Shown piece by piece: positions 13,269 through 23,413 of a DNA stretch of 64,000 bases. The DNA lies in contig NZ_CP014226.1 of assembly GCF_001545155.1 (NCBI RefSeq), positions 2,840,344-2,904,343 on the forward strand, given 5' to 3'. Made by a program: the position numbers and the translations under genes. The notes beneath the pieces are model-generated. The model saw only the letters and a list, made by a program, of their open reading frames with translations, was not told the DNA's origin and searched no databases. This stretch comes from Halomonas chromatireducens. GTDB taxonomy: Bacteria > Pseudomonadota > Gammaproteobacteria > Pseudomonadales > Halomonadaceae. Within the stretch, counting starts at the first letter, position 1; each line of letters starts with the position of its first letter.

Positions 13269-13572
13269 GTTGGCTTTGATCTCTCTGGTCACTGCGGTGG
13301 CAGGAAACTGGAACGGTTGCGCGCGCTCACGATGTCTGGAACGGCGGACCCGGCGTGCTCAACCTACGGTTCTCTATTTTCATTTGTATGGCGGGGAATG
13401 CGCTGGGCACCACCCCCGGTGGCGAAGTCACGACAGGCCCCGTAACGACGAGGCCGCTTCCGGCGAGCGAGCGCATTATACCAGCCACCCCGCCATGGCG
13501 TATGCGCAATAAGGCTGACGTACGGCCCGACTCCCCCTGCCATCCCGACCGGCTTACCGGTAAGCTTGCTGT
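13269..13572. promoter_or_regulatory. Divergent idh-rluE intergenic region
   Basis: This 304-bp gap separates two divergent genes. A perfect TATAAT on the minus strand (13475-13480) would give idh an untranslated leader of about 200 nt; no matching -35 is evident. A 14-bp perfect palindrome GCTTACCGGTAAGC (13552-13565) sits directly before the rluE start, where the ribosome-binding site should be. The remaining sequence has no coding signal I can support. Confidence 0.45.
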
Positions 13573-14181
13573 ATGAGCACCCTCTATCTCTTGCACAAGC
13601 CCTACCGCATGCTTTCCCAGTTCACCGACCGTGAGGGCGGCGAAAGAGGGCACCGCGCCACCCTGGCCGATGTGATCGACGTGCCAGGCATCTATGCCGC
13701 CGGCCGGCTCGACTATGATTCGGAAGGCCTGCTCCTTCTCACCGATGATGGTGCGCTGATACACCGCATCAGCGACCCACGCCACAAGCAGCCCAAGACC
13801 TATCGAGTGCAGGTGGAGGGAAGTCCCAGCGAAGCCTCGCTGCGGGCGCTGTGCCATGGCGTAAAATTGAAGGATGGCATGACGCGACCGGCCCGGGTGC
13901 GACGACTGGAAGAGAGCGGGCTACCGCCACGCGCGCCGCCGCTGGACCCCAAGCGCCACCCGGTGACCAGCTGGCTGGAGCTGACCATCAGCGAGGGGCG
14001 CAACCGCCAGGTGCGGCGCATGACCGCCCATGTGGGCCATCCCACCCTGCGACTGGTGCGCGTCGCCATCGGCCCATGGCAGCTCGACGGCCTGGCGCCG
14101 GGAGAGTGGCGCCGGGAGATCCTGCACGCCCCACGCACCGCATCGCGGCACATGCCTCGCCGCAAAGGAGGTCACCGATGA
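13573..14181 (+). CDS. rluE: 23S rRNA pseudouridine synthase, RluE type
   Basis: RsuA/RluB/E/F-family synthase; RluE in E. coli makes pseudouridine 2457 of 23S rRNA. Seen: the catalytic motif GRLDYDSEGLLLLTDDGAL at about 43-61 with the nucleophilic Asp, KTYRVQVEG, and the family signature SEGRNRQVRRMTAHVGHPTLRL. It lacks an S4 domain, as RluE does. At 202 residues it is close to E. coli RluE (217). Four bases overlap nudJ (ATGA), so the pair is translationally coupled. The specific target is inferred from orthology and from the nudJ neighbour. Confidence 0.9.
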   Translation: MSTLYLLHKPYRMLSQFTDREGGERGHRATLADVIDVPGIYAAGRLDYDSEGLLLLTDDGALIHRISDPRHKQPKTYRVQVEGSPSEASLRALCHGVKLKDGMTRPARVRRLEESGLPPRAPPLDPKRHPVTSWLELTISEGRNRQVRRMTAHVGHPTLRLVRVAIGPWQLDGLAPGEWRREILHAPRTASRHMPRRKGGHR

Positions 14182-14627
14182 GCCGCTGGCAACCCTATGT
14201 CACCGTGGCCACCGTCGTGGAGCGCGCCGGCTGCTTCCTGATGGTGGAGGAAGCCCCGGATGGCGGACAGACGCTCTTCAACCAGCCCGCCGGCCATCTC
14301 GAGCCCGGCGAACGCATCCGCGAAGCCGCCCTGCGCGAACTGCGCGAGGAGAGCGCCTGGCAGGTCGGCATCACCGACTACCTGGGGCTCTATGTCTACG
14401 AAGCGCCCGGCGGCCAGACCTTTCACAGCCACGGCTTCTTCGGCATGGCCCTCGCCCACCTGGGCAATGAGCTGGACCCGGCGATCATTGCCGTTCACTG
14501 GCTCACTCTGGAGGAGATCGAAGCGCTGGATCGCCAGGGCCGGCTGAGAAGCCCCCTGGTGCTGCGCCGCATCCGCGACGCCCTGGCCAGCCGTTTTTAT
14601 CCCATGGACGTCATCCACGAATGCTGA
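14178..14627 (+). CDS. nudJ: Nudix phosphohydrolase NudJ
   Basis: NudJ removes phosphate from nucleoside tri- and diphosphates and from the thiamine precursor HMP-PP. The 149-residue product has the Nudix box GHLEPGERIREAALRELREE at about 38-57; the usual Gly after REUXEE is Ala here (ESAW). The start is fixed by AAAGGAGG just upstream and the ATGA overlap with rluE. Gene order rluE-nudJ matches E. coli, where mnmA would be next; here an efflux cassette on the other strand intervenes. Confidence 0.9.
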   Translation: MSRWQPYVTVATVVERAGCFLMVEEAPDGGQTLFNQPAGHLEPGERIREAALRELREESAWQVGITDYLGLYVYEAPGGQTFHSHGFFGMALAHLGNELDPAIIAVHWLTLEEIEALDRQGRLRSPLVLRRIRDALASRFYPMDVIHEC

Positions 14628-14733
14628 GCCAGCGCTAACCAGAGCATCCTTCGCCGGGGCAACTGACGGCGCCAGTCGCGACGCATAGTCGGGGCGCCGA
14701 ACCGAGCGCTCCAACAAGGCCGGTAGTTGCTGC

Positions 14734-17700
14734 TTACCATTTCATGACCAGCCGATAGAGCGCCGGAATCACCAGTAGCGTGAGCAGGGTCGAGGCGATG
14801 AGCCCCGAGATGATCGCCCAGGCCATGGGCGGCCACAGCGTGGACTGGGTCAGGGTCAGAGGCACCAGGCCGGCAACGGTGGTGGCCGTGGTTAGCAGCA
14901 CCGGCCGGGTGCGCCGAGCGACCGCCCCGACGACCGCATCGTCCAGGGGCATGCCCTGCCTGCGATTGGTATTCATCACGTCGATCAGCACGATGGCATT
15001 GTTGACCACGATCCCCACCAGGGCGACGACGCCCAGCATGGCGGTGAAGCCGAACGGCTGCCCGGTCAGCCACAGGCCGGGAATCACGCCGATGGCCGCC
15101 AGCGGCACGGTGGTCAATACGATGCCCAGCTGGCGGAAGGAGTTGAACTGCGCCAGCAGGAAGACGACCAGCAACAGGATGCCGAATGGCAGGGTCTGGA
15201 ACAGCGCCGTATTGGCATCCCCCGCCGACTCGGCCGCCCCACCCACCGTGTAGGTCACTCCCTCCGGCAGCTCGAGTTCCGCCAGCCGCGGCAATAGTCC
15301 GTCCAGCACCCCGGCATAGGTCTGGCCATCCGCCACCTCGGCCAGCACGGTGGTCATGCGGCGCAGGCCACGATGCTGGATCACCGCCGGCTGCCATGTC
15401 GTGCGCAGGGCGGCGACCTCGCCGAGAGGCACCGAGTCGCCGTTGTCCGCTGTCAGGCGCAGCCCTTCGAGTGCAGACAGGGGGAAACGCTCACCCTCCG
15501 GGGAGCGAATCAACAGCGCCGCGGGTTCCCGCTCGGCGCGCCAGGTGCTCACCTCGATGCCGCGACTGGCACCCGCCACCGCCATGGCGACCTCGCGCCG
15601 CGACAGGCCGAACTCGCCGGCACGGGCATCGTCCACTTCCAGCCGCAGCGTGGGCAGCCCTTCACCCAGGGTATGCCGCGCATCCCGCGCGCCCTCGGCA
15701 CCCCGCACCAGCGCCAGAATGCGCTCTGTGCCTTCGGCGAGCCGGCTGCGCTCCTCGGCGAAGACGCGAATCTCGATGGGGGCGGTGACGGGAGGACCCT
15801 GCCCCAGGCGTCGCGCCACCACATCGGCCTCCGGCAACCGTTCCGGGGTAACGTCCCGGACCCACGCCATCAGCGGGGCCAGATCGTCGGCATGCTCTGC
15901 CTCGACCACCAGCCGCGCCAGATGCGCCTGACGGGGCTGCTCGACCAGGTTGTAATAGAACCGTGGGCCGCTGAAGCCGGCAAAGAGGTGTACGCCGGTC
16001 ACCGCCGGCCGCTCACGCAGGTCCGCGGCCAGCACGCTCGCCTCATGGGCGGTGTAATCGAGATGCGTACCCTCGGCGAAGTGCAGGTCGATGACCAGCT
16101 GGTTGCGGTCCGTATCGGGAAAGAAGTCGTGGTTGAGCAGTGGCACCATGGCCAGCGCGCCCATCAGCAGGACCACGGCTCCGGCGAGTATGCCGCCGGG
16201 CCAGCGAACGGCGAAGCGCCCGATCCGCCGACCGGCGCCTGACAGGCTGCGCCGCTGTGAGCCGCCGCCGGGCTTGAGGATGGCGGCGGCGAAGACGGGG
16301 GTGACGAAGACGGCATAGAGATAGCTCACCACCAGGGTCAGCATCACCATCACTGGAATCGCCCGGGTGAAGTCAGCGGTATTGCCGCTGGAAAGCAGCA
16401 GCGGCACGAAGGCGGCCAGGGTGGTGCCGGTCGCCGCCAGCAGCGGCGCGGCAAGCTCTCGCACCGAACGCGACACAGCCTCCGCCGCCGAGAGCCCCTG
16501 GTCGCGATGCCACTGCAGGTTCTCCACCATGACGATGGCGTTGTCCACCAGCATACCCAGAGCAATCACCATGCCGGCCACGGCGATCTGGTGCAGGATG
16601 CCGCCTCCCATGGCATAGATGGCCAGGGCCGAAAAGGTCACCAGCGGCACGATCAGCATCACCGCGAATCCCAGCCTCAGCCCCATGGTCAGGAACAGCA
16701 GAACGCCGAGAATGGAAATACCCAGCAGCAGCGAGACGCCGAGTTCGGCCAGCCGCTGCTCCACCCAGCGGGGCTGATAGAACATCTCCTGGATCTGCAG
16801 CGGCGCATAGGTGGGGCGCACCTCGTCGAGCAGGCTGCGCAGGGATTCGCCGAATCGGACGGCATTGACCCGCTCTTTGGCGAGAATGATGCCCAGTGCC
16901 ACGGCGGGCTCACCGTCATGCCAGATCCGCTCGGTGGCGGGCTCCCGTGGCGACAGCCGCACATCCGCCAGCTCACCCAGCGGAATGACGTCCCCACGCC
17001 GCGTGCGAATCGGCGTCATGGCCAGATCCTCGAGGCTGCCAAACTCCGTCACCGGGTCGAGCACCACCGAGCGCCCGCCGCTGGAGAGGCTGCCTCCCGA
17101 GGACGTCAGGTTGCGGGCAGCCAACTGATCGCCCAGCGCCTGGGCATCGAGCCCGGTCAGTTCCGCCAGGGCATCGTCCCAACTGACGATGACCTGCTGC
17201 CCGGGGTCGGCGAGCAGATCGATGCGCGCAATGTCCTTGAGTCGGAACAGATCCCGCCGCAGCCGCTCGGCTGCCTCGCGCAGCTCAAGCAGGTCATCGG
17301 AGCCAGTCACCGACAGCACGATGCCGTGGGCGTCGGAGTCCCGATCGCTGATCTCGGCGTCACCCACCCCGTCGGGAAACTTCCTCGACGCCCGATTCAC
17401 CGCAATGCGGATCTGCTCCCAGGCGGCGTCGGTGTCATAGACATGCTCGTGCATCTCGATGTTGACATGCGCCACCCCCAGCCGCGCCGTGCCAATGAGC
17501 TCGTTGACCTCCTCGACCTGGGCCAGCTCCTCTTCCAGCGCGTTGAGCACCAGACGCTCGACCTGCTCCGGCTCCGCGCCGGGATACGGTACCAGCACCT
17601 GGCCGAAGCGGTAGGGAAAGAAGGGATCCTCCTGGCGATCCATGGTCAGCCAGGCGGCCAGCCCGATCAGCGCCAGCAGTGCCGTCACGGTCAGCACCAG

Positions 17701-17736
17701 ACGCTTGAAGTGCAGCGTCGCATGCAGCCACTTCAT
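14734..17736 (-). CDS. RND efflux transporter permease
   Basis: Inner-membrane proton-driven pump of the resistance-nodulation-division family, working with the membrane-fusion protein encoded just upstream. Seen: 1000 residues, an N-terminal membrane helix, two large periplasmic regions, and two sets of helices around 330-510 and 840-1000. The transmembrane-4 motif reads GMLVDNAIVMVENL, so only one of the two acidic residues of the usual VDDAIV motif is kept. TM10-12 includes GIVVNNAIVLIDVMNTNRRQG. ATGA overlap with the fusion-protein gene indicates coupling. No outer-membrane channel gene is present, so a TolC-like partner elsewhere is likely. Substrate unknown. Confidence 0.92.
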   Translation of the reverse strand: MKWLHATLHFKRLVLTVTALLALIGLAAWLTMDRQEDPFFPYRFGQVLVPYPGAEPEQVERLVLNALEEELAQVEEVNELIGTARLGVAHVNIEMHEHVYDTDAAWEQIRIAVNRASRKFPDGVGDAEISDRDSDAHGIVLSVTGSDDLLELREAAERLRRDLFRLKDIARIDLLADPGQQVIVSWDDALAELTGLDAQALGDQLAARNLTSSGGSLSSGGRSVVLDPVTEFGSLEDLAMTPIRTRRGDVIPLGELADVRLSPREPATERIWHDGEPAVALGIILAKERVNAVRFGESLRSLLDEVRPTYAPLQIQEMFYQPRWVEQRLAELGVSLLLGISILGVLLFLTMGLRLGFAVMLIVPLVTFSALAIYAMGGGILHQIAVAGMVIALGMLVDNAIVMVENLQWHRDQGLSAAEAVSRSVRELAAPLLAATGTTLAAFVPLLLSSGNTADFTRAIPVMVMLTLVVSYLYAVFVTPVFAAAILKPGGGSQRRSLSGAGRRIGRFAVRWPGGILAGAVVLLMGALAMVPLLNHDFFPDTDRNQLVIDLHFAEGTHLDYTAHEASVLAADLRERPAVTGVHLFAGFSGPRFYYNLVEQPRQAHLARLVVEAEHADDLAPLMAWVRDVTPERLPEADVVARRLGQGPPVTAPIEIRVFAEERSRLAEGTERILALVRGAEGARDARHTLGEGLPTLRLEVDDARAGEFGLSRREVAMAVAGASRGIEVSTWRAEREPAALLIRSPEGERFPLSALEGLRLTADNGDSVPLGEVAALRTTWQPAVIQHRGLRRMTTVLAEVADGQTYAGVLDGLLPRLAELELPEGVTYTVGGAAESAGDANTALFQTLPFGILLLVVFLLAQFNSFRQLGIVLTTVPLAAIGVIPGLWLTGQPFGFTAMLGVVALVGIVVNNAIVLIDVMNTNRRQGMPLDDAVVGAVARRTRPVLLTTATTVAGLVPLTLTQSTLWPPMAWAIISGLIASTLLTLLVIPALYRLVMKW

Positions 17737-18815
17737 GGCAGTACCCGCACGCTATCGCCTTGCTGCAGGCGCCCCTGGCCCGCCACCACCACCCGGTCGC
17801 CGTGAGAGAGCGGGGCCGAGATGGTCACCCAGCCGTCCGCCAGTCGCCCCGGTGCCACCGGCACCCTTCGCACGGTCTCGTCATCCGTCAGGGCCAGCAC
17901 ATAGGGCGCATGCCCCCCGGGGTCCTGCACGGCTGAGAGTGGCACCTGCAACAATGACCTCATGGCAACGGAAAGAGATACCTGCACCGACTCGCCGGGG
18001 GCCAGACGCGTGTCGGGATCGAGTTCGACCACCACCGGCACCAGCGCCGAACCGGCTCTCCCCACGCTGCTGATCCGCCCCTGGAAGCGGCCTTCATGCA
18101 GCGTCGGCGACACCTGAGCCGGCAGCCCCGCGTTCAGCCGGGCGCCGAGCATCACCGGGACGCGAATCGCCACCTCCACGCCATCGACACCGGAAAGCGC
18201 CAGCACCGGTTCGCCAGCGGCCACGAAGTCACCCGCCTCGACAAAAAGGTCGGCCACGTCGGCCGCGAAGGGTGCCCGCAGCGTCATCTCATCGACCTGG
18301 GCCCGGGCGTCGTCACGGGAGGCCACCGCCTGCTCCCGGGCCTGGACGGTGGCCTCCCGTTCCGACAGCAGCCGATCCAGCTCCTCCTGGGCGACCAGGT
18401 TGCGTTCGCGCAGCGTCCGGGCCCGCTCAACATCCCTGCCCAGCCTGGCCAGATGGGCATCGAGTTCCCTCACCCGCCCCTCGGCTCCGGCCAGGGCAGG
18501 CTCCAGGGCCGGATTATGCAGGCGTGCCAGGGGCTCGCCCTTCTCGACACGCTGACCACGCTCCACGAGGCGCTCCCGAAGCACGCCGGCATGCAGGAAA
18601 GCCGGCGACACCCGCTCCTTCGGGCGGACGATGCCGGGGAAGCGAATTTGCTCTTCGCCGGCACTGTTTCGCACCGAGCTGACGCGAACGGCAGCCCGAG
18701 CATCGACCGTTGCATTCAGCGCTTGACTGGCGGCCGGCGCCCTGTCGCAGCCCCCCAGCAGCGCCAACAGCCCCAGCGCTGCCATTGCCACGCCCACTCT
18801 TCGACTATGCCTCAT
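17733..18815 (-). CDS. RND efflux membrane-fusion (periplasmic adaptor) lipoprotein
   Basis: Periplasmic adaptor of the HlyD/AcrA family for the RND pump. Seen: a lipoprotein signal peptide with lipobox LLGGC near residue 22, split biotinyl-lipoyl segments (LARLHNPALEPALAGA before and FAADVADLFVEAGDFVAAGEPVL after), a coiled-coil hairpin of about 115-175, a beta-barrel domain, and a membrane-proximal C-terminal domain. TAAGGAGG lies 8-9 nt before the ATG, giving strong translation. A TetR-type operator is immediately upstream. First gene of the two-gene pump operon, repressed presumably by the adjacent TetR protein. Confidence 0.92.
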   Translation of the reverse strand: MRHSRRVGVAMAALGLLALLGGCDRAPAASQALNATVDARAAVRVSSVRNSAGEEQIRFPGIVRPKERVSPAFLHAGVLRERLVERGQRVEKGEPLARLHNPALEPALAGAEGRVRELDAHLARLGRDVERARTLRERNLVAQEELDRLLSEREATVQAREQAVASRDDARAQVDEMTLRAPFAADVADLFVEAGDFVAAGEPVLALSGVDGVEVAIRVPVMLGARLNAGLPAQVSPTLHEGRFQGRISSVGRAGSALVPVVVELDPDTRLAPGESVQVSLSVAMRSLLQVPLSAVQDPGGHAPYVLALTDDETVRRVPVAPGRLADGWVTISAPLSHGDRVVVAGQGRLQQGDSVRVLP

Positions 18816-18836
18816 ATTATTGTTTTCCTCCTTAAC

Positions 18837-18857
18837 AAACTGGCCGACCAGTCAATT
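18837..18857 (-). promoter_or_regulatory. TetR-type operator before the efflux operon
   Basis: AAACTGGCCGACCAGTCAATT is one of two near-identical copies in the locus; the core ACTGGCCGACCAGT is an interrupted inverted repeat. It lies just upstream of the Shine-Dalgarno of the fusion-protein gene. The second copy is before tetR. Confidence 0.7.
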
Positions 18858-18873
18858 ACTGGCGCAAAAAAAC

Positions 18874-19479
18874 TCAGTTCTGCGGCGCGACCCCGGCCAT
18901 GAAGATCTTCAGGAAATCTTCCAGAAAAGCCTCGTCGCTGCCCATCCCCGGCCAGTGTTGATGATGACATTTGGCCTCGAACCATTGCGTGCAAGTCATC
19001 ACGAACAGCGCGATCACATGGGTTGGGTTGATGTCCTTACGCAGCAGGCCACGCATCTGGGCCTGGCGAACCCATTCCGCACCCGCACCGACGAGCTGGT
19101 TGTCGAGCTCTCCACAATGACTGTCCCCTTCCAGATGGGTCCAGGCGAACAACCGCACTACGCCGGGGTTGTCGCGTAAAAAGTGGAAGTAGGCTTCCAC
19201 CGAATTCCGCAGAAGCATGGCATCCGGCTCGCCTGCCCCCTCCAGCATGGCCATCTGGCCAGTGTAATAGCGCTCGAAGGCACGATTCTTGACCGCCTCC
19301 CACAGCTGTTCCTTGCTGCCAAAATGGTGATGGATAAGGCTCTTGGTAACATCGGCTGAACGCGCCAGCTCACTCAGCTTGACGGCGGAGAAGCCCTGCT
19401 CCACGAAGAGGGACTCCGCCGCCTCCATGATGCGCAGCCTGGTCTGTTCGGGATCTCGTGTCGTCGCTGGTTTGTTCAT
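18874..19479 (-). CDS. TetR-family transcriptional repressor
   Basis: Predicted repressor of the adjoining efflux operon and of itself. Seen: an N-terminal TetR helix-turn-helix (ILEAAESLF-like opening and SADVTKSLIHHHFGSKEQLWEAV at about 42-64) and an all-helical C-terminal ligand-binding domain; 201 residues. Its gene is upstream of, and in the same direction as, the pump genes, with 58 bp between its stop and the next start. Matching operator sequences lie before both transcription units. The inducing ligand is unknown. Confidence 0.92.
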   Translation of the reverse strand: MNKPATTRDPEQTRLRIMEAAESLFVEQGFSAVKLSELARSADVTKSLIHHHFGSKEQLWEAVKNRAFERYYTGQMAMLEGAGEPDAMLLRNSVEAYFHFLRDNPGVVRLFAWTHLEGDSHCGELDNQLVGAGAEWVRQAQMRGLLRKDINPTHVIALFVMTCTQWFEAKCHHQHWPGMGSDEAFLEDFLKIFMAGVAPQN

Positions 19480-19494
19480 GTTGCCAATTTAATG

Positions 19495-19515
19495 CTAACT
19501 GGCCGACCGGTCAAT
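19495..19515 (-). promoter_or_regulatory. TetR-type operator before tetR
   Basis: TAACTGGCCGACCGGTCAAT is the second copy of the operator, differing from the first at one position in the shared AACTGGCCGACC-GTCAAT core. It contains the perfect palindrome GACCGGTC and lies 16 bp upstream of the tetR ATG, fitting autorepression. Confidence 0.7.
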
Positions 19516-19581
19516 AAGCTTTGCGCCCTTGCCGCTGCTGCCCGTGACGGGGGATGGTCGAAGCCTCACGGCAAGATAAGG

Positions 19582-19587
19582 TATAAT
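19582..19587 (+). promoter_or_regulatory. mnmA: -10 element of mnmA
   Basis: A perfect TATAAT 38 bp upstream of the mnmA ATG, in AAGGTATAATCCCCGCCC. The -35 region is not clear. It lets mnmA be transcribed independently of rluE-nudJ, which is now separated by the efflux cassette. Confidence 0.6.
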
Positions 19588-19625
19588 CCCCGCCCATTTG
19601 CGACCCATTCAATCCGAGAGCGCCC

Positions 19626-20738
19626 ATGACCGCCACCCCAGGCAAGGTGATCGTCGGCATGTCCGGCGGCGTCGACTCCTCCGTTTCCGCCCTGCTGCTG
19701 CTGGAGCAGGGGTATCAGGTCGAAGGCCTGTTCATGAAGAACTGGGACGAGGACGATGGCACCGAGTACTGCACCGCCAAGGCCGACCTGGCGGATGCCG
19801 AAGCCGTCTGCGAAAAGCTCGGCATCCGGCTGCACACCGCCAATTTCGCCGCCGAGTACTGGGACAACGTGTTCGAGCACTTCCTGGCCGAGTACAAGGC
19901 CGGGCGTACTCCCAATCCGGATATCCTGTGTAACCGGGAAATCAAGTTCAAGGTGTTCCTCGAATACGCCGAGATGCTCGGTGCCGAGAAGATCGCCACC
20001 GGTCACTATGTTCGCCAGGGGGTTCGGGACGGCCAGCCGCGCCTGCTCAAGGGTATTGACATCAACAAGGACCAGAGCTATTTCCTGCATGCCGTGCCCG
20101 AGGCCGCCATCGCACGCACCCTGTTCCCGGTGGGCGAGCTGGAAAAACCCGAGGTGCGCGCCGTCGCCGAGCGCCACGGGCTCGCCACGGCGAAGAAGAA
20201 GGACTCCACCGGGATCTGCTTTATCGGTGAGCGCCGCTTCCGCGACTTCCTGCAGCAGTACCTGCCGGCCCAGCCGGGGGTGATCGAGACCCCCGAGGGC
20301 GACGTCATCGGCGAGCACATGGGCCTCATGTACTACACCCTCGGGCAGCGCCAGGGGCTCGGCATCGGCGGGCTCGCCGACTTCCCCGAGGAGCCCTGGT
20401 ACGTGGCCGCCAAGGATCTGGAGCGAAACGTGCTGGTCGCCGTGCAGGGCAAGCACCATCCGCTGCTGTACAGCGACAACCTGGCGACCGAAGCGATGGA
20501 CTGGGTGGCCGGCGAGCCCCCGGCAAGAGAAGGACGCTTTACCGCCAAGACCCGCTACCGGCAGGCCGATGTGCCCTGCTGGATGCAAACCCTCGCCGAC
20601 GGCGGCGTGGAGGTACACTTCGACGACCCGCAGCGTGCCGTCACCCCGGGACAGTCGCTGGTACTCTACGACGGTGATATCTGCCTCGGCGGCGGCGTGA
20701 TCCGCGCCACCTGGAAAGCCACGGAGCCAGCCGCATGA
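19626..20738 (+). CDS. mnmA: tRNA-specific 2-thiouridylase MnmA
   Basis: MnmA thiolates uridine 34 of tRNAs for Lys, Glu and Gln, taking sulfur from the IscS-Tus relay. Seen: the PP-loop [12 protein letters not shown] at about 11-22, the first catalytic Cys in [13 protein letters not shown] and the second in [14 protein letters not shown], plus the C-terminal beta-barrel. At 370 residues it matches E. coli MnmA (368). It starts at the ATG after CGCCC with only a weak Shine-Dalgarno. It overlaps hflD by four bases (ATGA), keeping the E. coli order mnmA-hflD-purB. Confidence 0.97.
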   Translation: MTATPGKVIVGMSGGVDSSVSALLLLEQGYQVEGLFMKNWDEDDGTEYCTAKADLADAEAVCEKLGIRLHTANFAAEYWDNVFEHFLAEYKAGRTPNPDILCNREIKFKVFLEYAEMLGAEKIATGHYVRQGVRDGQPRLLKGIDINKDQSYFLHAVPEAAIARTLFPVGELEKPEVRAVAERHGLATAKKKDSTGICFIGERRFRDFLQQYLPAQPGVIETPEGDVIGEHMGLMYYTLGQRQGLGIGGLADFPEEPWYVAAKDLERNVLVAVQGKHHPLLYSDNLATEAMDWVAGEPPAREGRFTAKTRYRQADVPCWMQTLADGGVEVHFDDPQRAVTPGQSLVLYDGDICLGGGVIRATWKATEPAA

Positions 20739-21373
20739 CTGCAACCCCGATTCACCGAATCCCGGACTCACCCACTGCCCGTCAGGCCCTGGCACTGGCC
20801 GGCGTGTTTCAGTCCGCCAGCCTGGTCGACGAGCTGGCACGCACCGGCCAGGTCGAACCGCGCGCCTGGGAAACCCTGATTCGCGCCACGCTGGATACTA
20901 ACCCCGACAGCTTCGAAGCCATCTATGGTGGCCACCCCAACAACCTGCGCCGCGGACTCGACGTACTGGAAGCGGTGGTGGGTCGCAAACAGTCCAACCC
21001 GGTGGTACTGCGCTACGGCTTCACCCTGCTGCTGCTGATGAACAAGCTGCGCCAGGATGACGAGATGATGGCGGGACTGGGCCAGCGCCTGACCCGCATT
21101 CAGGGCCAGGCCGAGCACTTCGGTGCCACCCACGAGAATGTCATCGCCAGCCTCGGCGAGGCCTATCAGGAAACGCTGTCGACGCTGAAGACCCGCATCG
21201 TGGTACAGGGTGACCCCTCCCTGCTGCAGTCCCGTATGATGCCCGAGCGGGTGCGCGCCATCCTGCTCGCCGGCATCCGTTTTGCCCTGCTCTGGCACCA
21301 GCAGGGCGGACGGCGCTGGAAGCTGGTCTTCCAGCGTGGCGCCCTGAAGAACACCCTGGATCAGCTGGGCTGA
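20735..21373 (+). CDS. hflD: High-frequency lysogenization protein HflD homologue
   Basis: HflD is a membrane-associated protein that in E. coli binds phage lambda CII; its cellular role is unclear. The 212-residue product carries the family features: [18 protein letters not shown] near the N-terminus, [15 protein letters not shown], a central [15 protein letters not shown] helix and the [20 protein letters not shown] end. It is wedged between mnmA (ATGA overlap) and purB (45-bp gap), the same order as in E. coli, which supports the assignment. Confidence 0.93.
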   Translation: MTATPIHRIPDSPTARQALALAGVFQSASLVDELARTGQVEPRAWETLIRATLDTNPDSFEAIYGGHPNNLRRGLDVLEAVVGRKQSNPVVLRYGFTLLLLMNKLRQDDEMMAGLGQRLTRIQGQAEHFGATHENVIASLGEAYQETLSTLKTRIVVQGDPSLLQSRMMPERVRAILLAGIRFALLWHQQGGRRWKLVFQRGALKNTLDQLG

Positions 21374-22798
<1,425 letters not shown>

Positions 22799-22829
22799 GG
22801 CAGTTGCAACGGTTTATCGGAGACGCGCA

Positions 22830-23393
22830 TTGGTAAAACTCAACAGGATCTACACCCGTACCGGGGACAAGGGCGACACCGGGCTCGGCGACGGCAGCCG
22901 CGTGGCCAAGCACGACCGTCGCGTGGAAGCCTTCGGCACCGTGGACGAGACCAATGCCACCATTGGCCTGGCCCAGCTGCATGCCGAAGGCGAACTGCAG
23001 CAGATGCTGGCCACCGTGCAGAACGACCTGTTCGACGTGGGCGCCGACCTGTGCACGCCGGAACAGGAAGACCCGACGTATCCTCCCCTGAGGGTCACGG
23101 CAACCCAGGTGGAGTTCCTTGAACGCCAGATCGACGCCATGAACGCCGATCTCGCCAGCCTGCGCTCCTTCATCCTGCCGGGGGGAACCCCGTTGGCCGC
23201 TCACCTCCACCTGGCCCGCACCGTCGCCCGGCGCGCCGAACGCCTGGTCACACTGCTGATGATCGAGCAGCCGGTGAACCCCGAGGTGCTGCGCTACATG
23301 AACCGCCTCTCCGACCTGCTGTTCGTCGCAGCCCGCAAGGCCAACGACAACGGCGCGGGTGATGTGCTGTGGGTACCCGGTGCCAACCGATGA
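22830..23393 (+). CDS. Cob(I)yrinic acid a,c-diamide adenosyltransferase, PduO type
   Basis: Transfers the adenosyl group of ATP to cob(I)alamin to make adenosylcobalamin. Seen: the PduO-type N-terminal motif TRTGDKGDTGLGDGSRVAK at about 9-27, the VDETNATIGLAQ helix and the RTVARRAERLV arginine-rich signature near residue 135; 187 residues, typical. The start appears to be TTG at 22830 after TCGGAGACG, since the conserved VKLNRIYTRTG begins immediately. It overlaps the possible upstream start of roxA by four bases. No cobalamin riboswitch was found in front of it. Confidence 0.9.
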   Translation: MVKLNRIYTRTGDKGDTGLGDGSRVAKHDRRVEAFGTVDETNATIGLAQLHAEGELQQMLATVQNDLFDVGADLCTPEQEDPTYPPLRVTATQVEFLERQIDAMNADLASLRSFILPGGTPLAAHLHLARTVARRAERLVTLLMIEQPVNPEVLRYMNRLSDLLFVAARKANDNGAGDVLWVPGANR

Positions 23394-23413
23394 GCTTTCT
23401 CGAGGAAAACAGC

